Origin: Candidatus Bathyarchaeota archaeon
GTDB taxonomy: Archaea > Thermoproteota > Bathyarchaeia > 40CM-2-53-6 > RBG-13-38-9
DNA length: 6,766 bases
Assembly: GCA_023144075.1 (NCBI GenBank)
Contig: JAGLGJ010000058.1
Span: 1-6,766 of the forward strand
Direction: 5' to 3'
Position numbers and translations under genes: made by a program. How positions within the stretch are numbered: the stretch's first letter is position 1; every line of letters starts with the position of its first letter. Below the pieces are notes generated by a model. The model made no database searches and was not told the DNA's origin. It was given only the letters and a program-made list of their open reading frames with translations. Shown piece by piece: positions 1 through 4,896 of the stretch.

Positions 1-521
1 CCGGTCTATCCTGGGTTGATCCTCATGATTTTGTATATCGATTATTGAAAGAGCTTAATGATGCTGTACATTAAGAAGATTCGAATGCAATTACATTAAT
101 CAATTTGGAAGCAGACGCGAAAACAACTAAAGCAAATTATTTTGCGTCGTTATGTGATCTTCTCGGACTTGATTTCTATCCAAATTATAAGACATCTTCG
201 CCAATTGATACTTCAATATTTAAAAAAGCTAATCGAGTAAAAACTGAACTTGGCAGAAAAGTGATAATCTCAGAAACAGGATACCCGAGCGGACCTTTCT
301 TCTTAGGTTATTCAGCTTCAAAGCAAGCAAAATATGTATCCAGAGCATGTTCTGATGCTTCTGACATTGAGGCTATATGTGGTATAGGAATATGGCGCTA
401 CAGGGACTCTGCATGGAGGTCATTTCCTTTCCAAGAAAATCATTTTGGTCTCATTAATAGTATGGGTAATCCCAAACCGGCGTGGAATTCATTAAAGAAT
501 ATGATCAGGAAACTGACCTGA
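1..521 (+). pseudogene. Glycoside-hydrolase-like TIM-barrel protein, C-terminal part, interrupted by an in-frame stop
   Basis: One reading frame runs from base 3 to the TGA at 519-521, but a TAA at 72-74 breaks it. Protein-like sequence lies on both sides: GLSWVDPHDFVYRLLKELND before the stop, and about 148 residues after it. The downstream part resembles the last strands of a (beta/alpha)8 hydrolase of the GH-A type. There is a strand AITLINLEAD, then LLGLDFYPNY, then VIISETGYPSG, whose Glu is placed like the catalytic nucleophile at the end of strand 7, then GIGIWRYRDSAW as a strand-8 candidate. Such enzymes cleave glycosidic bonds in polysaccharides; the substrate cannot be told. The N-terminal half, with the expected acid/base Glu on strand 4, lies outside the window. 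A TTG at 105 could restart translation, but the product would be only 138 residues and would lack most of the barrel. I favour a decayed gene or a sequencing error over a working short gene. The exact GH family is not assigned. Confidence 0.6.
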
Positions 522-543
522 AGAATCTAATGGCATTTAATAA

Positions 544-565
544 ATTGGAAAAATCCAATAGTTTT
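544..565 (+). terminator. Possible hairpin-plus-T terminator after the hydrolase gene
   Basis: ATTGGA (544-549) and TCCAAT (554-559) form a perfect 6-bp stem around an AAAA loop, followed by AG and TTTT (562-565). It starts 23 bases after the hydrolase stop. Archaeal termination depends mainly on oligo-T, so the hairpin may be incidental. The position fits a transcript end. Confidence 0.35.
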
Positions 566-574
566 GAAAAAGAA

Positions 575-622
575 TGATCAAATTGGTTCAGTTATTCCTC
601 TAAGCAGTAGCCTTTTTGATCA
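575..622. repeat. 8-bp inverted repeat in the intergenic region
   Basis: TGATCAAA at 575-582 and TTTGATCA at 615-622 are exact reverse complements, separated by 32 bases. They lie between the hydrolase remnant and the AIR-synthase-like gene, upstream of the putative TATA box. This could be an operator with two half-sites or chance in AT-rich DNA; no regulator can be named. Confidence 0.25.
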
Positions 623-654
623 ATGAATGCACAGTAAACTGGACTAGTGACAAA

Positions 655-662
655 TCTAAATA
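655..662 (+). promoter_or_regulatory. Putative TATA box for the AIR-synthase-like gene
   Basis: TCTAAATA, preceded by the A-rich ACAAA, resembles an archaeal TATA element with a purine-rich BRE. Transcription would begin about 25 bases downstream, near 685-690. That leaves only a short leader before the ATG at 698. AAAGGT at 685-690 is a weak Shine-Dalgarno candidate, but it may sit too close to the transcript start to be used. Confidence 0.4.
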
Positions 663-697
663 GGAATGTACATCAGACTACCTCAAAGGTTTGAGCA

Positions 698-1711
698 ATG
701 GTTTTTCAGGTAGGTAAAATTCCATCTGAGATTCTTAAGAGCGTTGTTTTTAGAAATCTGGGAATGATCAATGACAGGCTTTTAGTTGGGCCTGGAATTG
801 GAGAAGATGCTGCGGTAGTCCGATTTGGGAATAAAGCCTTAGTTCTTTCAACTGATCCTATTACTGGGACCGCTTCTAATGTCGGCTGGTTTTCTGTACA
901 CATAAATGCAAATGATGTTGCTACGTTCGGAGCGAAGCCAAAATGGTATCTATGCTCAATAATGTTGCCGAAAGGATCTAGAGAGAATGTTCTGCGCGAG
1001 ATCATGAAGCAGATTGATTCTGCATGCACCGAATTGGGGGTGACAGTAATAGGCGGTCATTGTGAGGTTACACCATTTTTAAAGAGGCCAATAATTGTAG
1101 GATTCATGCTGGGTGAGACCAGTCTGAATCGATATGTGACGTCAGGAGGTGCTTCTGTGGGAAATGTGCTAATGTTGACTAAGACTGTAGGGATCGAAGG
1201 AACTACGATTCTAGCAACTGACGCAGAAAGCATATTGAGAAAGCATTTAAAGAAAGAAGTAATAAAGCGAGCCCAGAATCTTTATAAAAAAATTAGTGTC
1301 GTCAAGGAGGCGCTCATGGCTATGGATGTCGGTGGAGTAACTGCAATGCATGATCCTACCGAGGGGGGAATTCTGTGTGGTATATGGGAATTGAGTGAAG
1401 CATCAAATCTCGGAGTTAAAATTTACCAAAATAGAATTCCTATATCTTCTGAAACCAAGAGTATTTGTAAAATATTAAAAATCGATCCTTTTAGACTAAT
1501 GAGTTCAGGATCTCTTCTTATTGCAGCGAAGAAATCCTCGGCACCTAAAATCATTAAGGAATTATCTGGAAAACGGATTCCTATTTCAGTTATTGGTGAA
1601 TTCACAAAAAGAAAACATGGAAGAAAGTTTTTATCAATTGATGAAAGCGTCGTTGAATTGAAACCGCCCTTTCCGGATGATGTTTATAATATGTTTTCTA
1701 AATTGAGATAG
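698..1711 (+). CDS. AIR-synthase-related (PurM/HypE-like) protein
   Basis: A 337-residue member of the PurM/AIR synthase superfamily, which includes PurM, HypE, ThiL and SelD; these are ATP-dependent enzymes working as dimers. Recognisable motifs in order are GPGIGEDAAVV (31-41), STDP (51-54), HINANDVATFGAKP (68-81), GGHCEVT (119-125), HDPTEGG (218-224) and SSGSLLIA (269-276). These cover the N-terminal nucleotide-binding domain and the C-terminal domain. It most resembles the archaeal HypE-like group. However, true HypE ends in a short cysteine tail (PRIC type) that is carbamoylated, and this protein ends in MFSKLR with no cysteine. No other hyp gene is nearby. It is therefore probably not the hydrogenase maturation enzyme, and its substrate is unknown. 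ATG at 698 is a good start because homology begins soon after it. The membrane-protein gene follows within about 20 bases, so the two are likely co-transcribed. Confidence 0.85.
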   Translation: MVFQVGKIPSEILKSVVFRNLGMINDRLLVGPGIGEDAAVVRFGNKALVLSTDPITGTASNVGWFSVHINANDVATFGAKPKWYLCSIMLPKGSRENVLREIMKQIDSACTELGVTVIGGHCEVTPFLKRPIIVGFMLGETSLNRYVTSGGASVGNVLMLTKTVGIEGTTILATDAESILRKHLKKEVIKRAQNLYKKISVVKEALMAMDVGGVTAMHDPTEGGILCGIWELSEASNLGVKIYQNRIPISSETKSICKILKIDPFRLMSSGSLLIAAKKSSAPKIIKELSGKRIPISVIGEFTKRKHGRKFLSIDESVVELKPPFPDDVYNMFSKLR

Positions 1712-1731
1712 ATACTCGAACAATATTGGAT

Positions 1732-2268
1732 ATGATCAGATTGGATCTTTTTAAATTTCGTTGGTTACTGATGGCCTCTATATCAGGCATAATTGCTTTG
1801 GCTCTAGCTCTCTATAGCATACGATTGCATCCTTCTCCCACTATCTATGGAGAACAATTTATTTTGAATGAGTGGGCACCTATTCCATTCATACAGTTTA
1901 AACCAATTACTCTAATCTTTGTTTTTCTCTTTCTGTTCTATGCCTTTTTAGTTCAACATTTTGAGAATAAAATTGCAAAGCTGAACCGTGATATTCAGCT
2001 ATTTCTATTTATTGTCGCCTTTTTGATGACAGTAGGCTCTCTTTACGAATTATTTTTTAATTTTACACTTTGGGGGGCTTTGATGTCAACAACCGGCGTC
2101 TCAAATCCAGATATTCTAGTTAACAGATTTCCAAATCCCGAAACAGCTGTTTCGCTTGTCTATGCAAGCAAATTGGTGATTCTGATCTTTGCTATGTCCT
2201 CATACTCTGTGTTTTTCTTACATAGACTCGATATGGCTCGGCACTTTAGGTCTGATAGAGCGCATTAG
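1732..2268 (+). CDS. Four-helix membrane protein of unknown function
   Basis: A protein of 178 residues from the ATG at 1732, or 180 from a TTG at 1726. I do not recognise a family. Numbered from the TTG start, hydrophobic stretches fit membrane helices at about 13-32, 58-78, 91-112 and 142-165. Between helices 1 and 2 is a loop of about 25 residues containing LHPSPTIYGEQF. Between helices 3 and 4 is another of about 25 residues with STTGVSNPDI. Charges are uneven: the short loop between helices 2 and 3 (ENKIAKLNRD) and the C-terminus (HRLDMARHFRSDR) are positive. By the positive-inside rule both, and the N-terminus, would face the cytoplasm, with the two longer loops outside. There is no signal peptide, metal-binding motif or catalytic motif that I can see. 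It lies 14-20 bases after the AIR-synthase-like gene, which suggests a shared transcript. The ATG is preferred over the TTG; neither has a clear ribosome binding site. Confidence 0.75.
   Translation: MIRLDLFKFRWLLMASISGIIALALALYSIRLHPSPTIYGEQFILNEWAPIPFIQFKPITLIFVFLFLFYAFLVQHFENKIAKLNRDIQLFLFIVAFLMTVGSLYELFFNFTLWGALMSTTGVSNPDILVNRFPNPETAVSLVYASKLVILIFAMSSYSVFFLHRLDMARHFRSDRAH
2139..2154. repeat. 16-bp perfect palindrome inside the membrane-protein gene
   Basis: CGAAACAGCTGTTTCG reads identically on both strands. It is in coding sequence, spanning the residues ETAVS, about 260 bases upstream of the cdc6 start. It may be chance or a dimeric-protein binding site. It does not match the archaeal origin recognition box as I know it. 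Confidence 0.4.
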
Positions 2269-2272
2269 AATT

Positions 2273-2293
2273 CTTTTTAATGGGTTTTATTTT
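2273..2293 (+). terminator. T-rich tracts after the membrane-protein gene
   Basis: Starting five bases after the TAG, three runs of T follow (2274-2278, 2285-2288 and 2290-2293) with little G or C between them. Oligo-T runs downstream of a stop codon are the usual archaeal termination signal. This would separate the AIR-synthase/membrane-protein transcript from the cdc6 transcript. Confidence 0.4.
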
Positions 2294-2313
2294 ACTTTCG
2301 ATGATCTCTACCG

Positions 2314-2320
2314 TTTATAT
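2314..2320 (+). promoter_or_regulatory. Putative TATA box of the cdc6-moa unit
   Basis: TTTATAT matches the core of the archaeal TATA element. A transcript would start about 25 bases downstream, near 2341-2347. That places a short leader before the Shine-Dalgarno-like GAGGGGTGAT at 2365-2373. It is the best promoter candidate in the 143-base gap and probably drives cdc6 and the four genes after it. Confidence 0.45.
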
Positions 2321-2357
2321 CCGTTAGAATGTACAAGAATAGTTACTGTTTACGAGT

Positions 2358-2374
2358 CCCCATGAGGGGTGATG
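2358..2374 (+). promoter_or_regulatory. Strong Shine-Dalgarno-like sequence with a small hairpin, upstream of cdc6
   Basis: GAGGGGTGAT (bases 2364/2366-2373) is close to the archaeal anti-16S consensus GGAGGTGAT and is the strongest ribosome-binding signal in the window. The usual spacing puts the start near 2379-2382, where the cdc6 frame has ACG and GTA, not a standard start. Two tiny frames begin here: ATG 2362 to TAG 2385, and GTG 2369/ATG 2372 to TAA 2389. CCCC (2358-2361) can pair with GGGG (2366-2369) around a loop of ATGA, which would hide the G-run. The site may serve a leader peptide, an unusual cdc6 start, or neither. Confidence 0.4.
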
Positions 2375-2411
2375 TTATACGGTAGGTAAACCTGCAAAAA
2401 TCAGAGATGAC

Positions 2412-3629
2412 TTGATAAACCAAGTTTTACTCCGTCCGACCGTCTTCGAAGATGAGACGCCGCTATCCCTAGAACATGTTCCAGGAACACTACCTCACAG
2501 AGAGAAACAATTAATCTTTCTAGCACAATTATTCAGGTCCCTCATTGAGAAACCTGGTTCAACAAGCCAGAGGGTTTTGATAACAGGTCCTGTAGGAACC
2601 GGAAAGACGGTAATGGCTCAACGATTTGGACTAGACCTAGTCAAAATCGCAAGAGGCAGAAAAATAGGCCTGCGCTATATCCACGTCAACTGCCGCGAAT
2701 GTAAGGGAAGTTTGTTCGCGGTTCTGAGAAAGGTAATGAATGAATTTGAAGAACAATTCCCAAAGAGAGGATTCTCATCAGAGGAACTATTGCAAGCAAT
2801 AATGCGCATTTTGGATGAAAAGAATCTTTTCTTAATACTAGCTCTAGATGAACTTGAGGCTTTACTCGAGGCCGATAACTCGGCACTCTATGCTCTGACC
2901 CGAGTTCAAGAAGACAGAGTAACCTCTCCTGTACGCCTTTCACTAATATGTATGCTCAGAGAACTAAAATATCTAGAACTTCTTGACAGAAGTACAGTAA
3001 GCACACTACAACAAAATTTGATCGAATTAAATCCCTATGTATCTAACGAACTCTTCACTATTCTGAAAGATCGCGTAACTCTAGCGTTCAAAGAAGGGGC
3101 AGTCCAAGACGAAACAATAGAATTGGCGGCTGATATAGCCTCATCAAGCGGTGATGCACGGTATGTCATAGAACTTCTTTGGAGGGCTGGAAAATACGCC
3201 GACTACGATGAGAGTAAAGATGTCAAGCCTGAATATGTCAGGAAAGCCGCTGGGACCGTATATCCGACCCTGAGAGACGAGTACTTGAGAACTCTTTCTC
3301 TAAATGAAAAACTGTTTCTCCTTGCTCTATCAAGATATCTTGAAGATAATGACGCGGCCTACGCAAGCATGGGTGAAGTTGAGGAAGCCTACAAGGTCGT
3401 CTGTGAAGAATACAATTCTCAACCTAGAGCTCACACACAATTTTGGAAGTACATGAGGCTCTTGAGTGCAACAGGATTGATCTCAACAAAGCTCTCAAGC
3501 AAAGGTGCCAAAGGAAGAACAACCCTGATAGGTTTATCCTTAATATCGGCTTCAACAATGAAAAAATGTATTGAAGCTGCTCTGGAAGTGTTCTCCACAG
3601 ATGTCGCTAGAAAAAGACGCATCACTTGA
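2412..3629 (+). CDS. cdc6: Orc1/Cdc6-type replication initiator ATPase
   Basis: Archaeal Orc1/Cdc6 proteins bind origin DNA, use ATP as a switch and load the MCM helicase. With 405 residues this has the normal length and order. VFEDETPLSLEHVPGTLPHR (11-30) is the typical N-terminal signature. Walker A is GPVGTGKT (59-66), and Walker B is LILALDELE with Asp146 and Glu147. The sensor-2 motif is GDAR (247-250), and a winged-helix domain spans about 295-380 with QFWKYMRLLSATGLI and KGRTTLIGL. The sensor-1 region (about 176-187, LSLICMLRELKYL) seems to have Arg-Glu where relatives usually have Asn-Asp. The start is uncertain: TTG at 2412 gives the residues listed. The frame is open upstream to the TGA at 2370-2372 and reads plausibly as GKPAKIRDD, but with no standard start codon there. 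The C-terminus overlaps the next gene by 29 bases. It is the first gene of the probable five-gene unit. Confidence 0.93.
   Translation: MINQVLLRPTVFEDETPLSLEHVPGTLPHREKQLIFLAQLFRSLIEKPGSTSQRVLITGPVGTGKTVMAQRFGLDLVKIARGRKIGLRYIHVNCRECKGSLFAVLRKVMNEFEEQFPKRGFSSEELLQAIMRILDEKNLFLILALDELEALLEADNSALYALTRVQEDRVTSPVRLSLICMLRELKYLELLDRSTVSTLQQNLIELNPYVSNELFTILKDRVTLAFKEGAVQDETIELAADIASSSGDARYVIELLWRAGKYADYDESKDVKPEYVRKAAGTVYPTLRDEYLRTLSLNEKLFLLALSRYLEDNDAAYASMGEVEEAYKVVCEEYNSQPRAHTQFWKYMRLLSATGLISTKLSSKGAKGRTTLIGLSLISASTMKKCIEAALEVFSTDVARKRRIT
2622..2649. repeat. 28-bp near-perfect dyad inside cdc6
   Basis: The arms 2622-2634 and 2637-2649 pair at 12 of 13 positions around a central AC; the only mismatch is G2628/A2643. 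The inner arms are GACTAG/CTAGTC and the outer arms are CGATTT/AAATCG. It lies just after the Walker A codons and encodes RFGLDLVKI. A binding site or RNA hairpin is possible; nothing in the sequence decides this. Confidence 0.5.
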
Positions 3630-3900
3630 TGAGGTTCTTTCTTGCCGAGGAAAGACTAGAATTCTGATGCTCCTCTCCGAAGCAAGAGAACTGAACATAA
3701 CAGAAATAGCAAAAAATGTTGGGTTAAACCACTCCACGATAAATAGTCATCTAACACAATTAGAAAAATCAGGGCTTATTACTGAAAAGAGATTCGGGAG
3801 AATCAGAATCTATAAGTACTGTGAAGAAGACCCAAGAGCACAAGCAATAAAAAACCTCATCAAAGTCTGGAATGATCAGAACAATCAGAAAAGGATGTAA
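3601..3900 (+). CDS. Small winged-helix DNA-binding protein (ArsR/TrmB-like fold)
   Basis: A 99-residue protein consisting almost entirely of one winged helix-turn-helix domain. After a short N-terminus, LSCRGKTRILMLLSEARELN (13-32) forms the first helix. ITEIAKNVGLNHSTINSHLTQ (33-53) is the helix-turn-helix, followed by LEKSGLITEKRFGRIRIYKY, the end of the recognition region and the beta wing. A C-terminal helix (78-90) could support dimerisation. This layout is common among archaeal ArsR/TrmB/MarR-like regulators. I see no clustered cysteines for metal sensing and no ligand domain. The ATG at 3601 is chosen because homology-like sequence starts there. A TTG at 3571 in the same frame would add ten residues inside cdc6. 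The gene overlaps cdc6 by 29 bases and ends just before moaC, so it is probably co-translated with them. It may regulate this unit, but the target is unknown. Confidence 0.8.
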   Translation: MSLEKDASLDEVLSCRGKTRILMLLSEARELNITEIAKNVGLNHSTINSHLTQLEKSGLITEKRFGRIRIYKYCEEDPRAQAIKNLIKVWNDQNNQKRM

Positions 3901-3904
3901 AGAA

Positions 3905-4363
3905 TTGTCTAAACAGCCCAGCAAGTTTAAAATGGTTGACATTTCGCCAAAAGATGCTGTCGAAAGAGAAGCCACAGCTATCGGCAAACTAAAACTGAGA
4001 AATGAAACCGCCAAGAAGCTAAGAGAAGGTAAAATCGAAAAAGGAGATCCTATATCGATTTCTGAGGTAGCCGCTACGCTGGCTACTAAAAATACTAGTC
4101 AACTTATTCCAATGTGTCATAACATACCGATTTCTAAAGTTGAGACGGGAACACGATTCGGTGATGATTATGTTGAAGTTGAAGTTCGTGTCAAAGCAAT
4201 CGCCAAAACTGGTGTTGAAATGGAAGCCCTCACAGGCGCTTCAATATATCTATTAAATGTCTGGGATATGGTCAAAAAACTAGAAAAAGATCGTAATGGT
4301 CAATATCCAGATACTTGGATAGAATACATTAAAGTGAAGGAGAAGCTGAAGGCCACTAAGTGA
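3905..4363 (+). CDS. moaC: Cyclic pyranopterin monophosphate synthase MoaC
   Basis: MoaC converts the MoaA product, 3',8-cyclo-7,8-dihydro-GTP, to cyclic pyranopterin monophosphate in molybdenum/tungsten cofactor synthesis. It is a cytosolic enzyme, hexameric in known cases. Family motifs run throughout: KFKMVDISPKDAVEREA at the N-terminus, then the KGDPISISEVAA region, TSQLIPMCHNIPIS with its conserved Cys-His, KTGVEMEALTGAS, and LLNVWDMVKKLEKD. The Asp and Lys of WDMVK correspond to the catalytic pair known from E. coli MoaC. From the TTG at 3905 the protein has 152 residues, normal for the family. AAGGATG at 3891-3897 gives a Shine-Dalgarno-like site about eight bases upstream. The other start, ATG 3872, would add eleven residues not typical of MoaC and overlap the previous gene by 29 bases. 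Its TGA overlaps the moaB ATG (TGATG), suggesting translational coupling. Confidence 0.95.
   Translation: MSKQPSKFKMVDISPKDAVEREATAIGKLKLRNETAKKLREGKIEKGDPISISEVAATLATKNTSQLIPMCHNIPISKVETGTRFGDDYVEVEVRVKAIAKTGVEMEALTGASIYLLNVWDMVKKLEKDRNGQYPDTWIEYIKVKEKLKATK
4032..4061. repeat. 30-bp imperfect dyad inside moaC
   Basis: AAATCGA (4032-4038) pairs exactly with TCGATTT (4055-4061). The interior continues the symmetry through GGA/TCC around a central GA, so 12 of 14 positions pair over the 30 bases. It is in coding sequence (KIEKGDPISI). Function, if any, is unknown. Confidence 0.35.
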
Positions 4364-4896
4364 TGAGCAAGACATCAAGATTCCATCGAGAAGGAGCCGG
4401 AAAAAGTAAAGGGATCCTTATAATTACATGCAGTTCCTCAAGAGCTGTTCTTGCAAATTCTGGAAAGGAATTTTCGGATCCATCTGGCGAAATGATTGAG
4501 AGGATGATGAAAGAGAATGGGCATCATGTTTATGAAAGAAAACTGATACCCGATGAAAGTGAAAAAATTAACGCCATATTAACTGAAGCACTTCAAAAAG
4601 ATGTTATAGATACAATAATCGTGACTGGTGGTACAGGCATATCGGAGAAGGATGTAACCATAGAAGTGGTGCAGAAGCTTATTGAAAAGGAGCTTCCAGG
4701 ATTTGGTGAAATCTTCAGAAAAATAAGCTATGATGAAATAGGTCCAGCAGCTATTTTGACTAGAGCTATGGCCGGTATAGCTTCAAATAAACCAATATTC
4801 TGCATTCCTGGCTCACCAGATGCGGTAAAGAGATCACTTGATAAGCTAGTTTTGCCTGAACTTCCGCATATCTTGAAGCATGCACAAGGTTGCTGA
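4363..4896 (+). CDS. moaB: Molybdopterin adenylyltransferase MoaB/MogA family
   Basis: MoaB/MogA proteins activate molybdopterin with ATP, giving adenylylated molybdopterin for metal insertion by MoeA. In archaea MoaB fills this role. The 177 residues form a single MoCF-binding (MPTbin) domain. KSKGILIITCSSSRAVL is the first strand, and FSDPSGEMIERMMKENG is the conserved DxSG-type helix. IIVTGGTGISEKDVTIEVV carries the family TGGTG loop and its Asp. Next comes ELPGFGEIFRKISYDEIGPA, then ILTRAMAGI, and finally FCIPGSPDAVK (PGSP loop). About fifteen basic and polar residues precede the domain. Start choice: ATG 4363 overlaps the moaC stop as TGATG; a GTG at 4360 is in frame one codon earlier. 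The C-terminus overlaps moaA by up to seven bases. The gene sits between moaC and moaA in the same direction, a typical cofactor cluster. No moaD, moaE or moeA is visible in the window. Confidence 0.95.
   Translation: MSKTSRFHREGAGKSKGILIITCSSSRAVLANSGKEFSDPSGEMIERMMKENGHHVYERKLIPDESEKINAILTEALQKDVIDTIIVTGGTGISEKDVTIEVVQKLIEKELPGFGEIFRKISYDEIGPAAILTRAMAGIASNKPIFCIPGSPDAVKRSLDKLVLPELPHILKHAQGC

Noticed and set aside
72..74. Recoded stop such as pyrrolysine or selenocysteine
   Set aside because: The codon is TAA. Pyrrolysine uses TAG and selenocysteine TGA, and no insertion element is seen.
706..1029. Open frame of 107 codons on the - strand opposite the AIR-synthase-like gene
   Set aside because: It lies wholly over a clear conserved gene and its translation shows no domain-like pattern.
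2269..2411. Replication origin with origin recognition boxes next to cdc6
   Set aside because: No copy of the TTCCA-GGAAAC plus G-run pattern is visible on either strand. GTTTACGAGTCCCC has the elements in the wrong order. The gap is also short.
2686..2943. Open frame of 85 codons on the - strand within cdc6
   Set aside because: It is antisense to the conserved ATPase core and has no promoter or ribosome binding site of note.
3571..3600. TTG 3571 as the start of the winged-helix gene
   Set aside because: The ten added residues are the out-of-frame reading of the cdc6 tail, and an ATG at 3601 directly precedes the domain.
3872..3904. ATG 3872 as the start of moaC
   Set aside because: It adds eleven residues not typical of MoaC and overlaps the previous gene. 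TTG 3905 has a better-placed ribosome binding site, though the ATG is not excluded.
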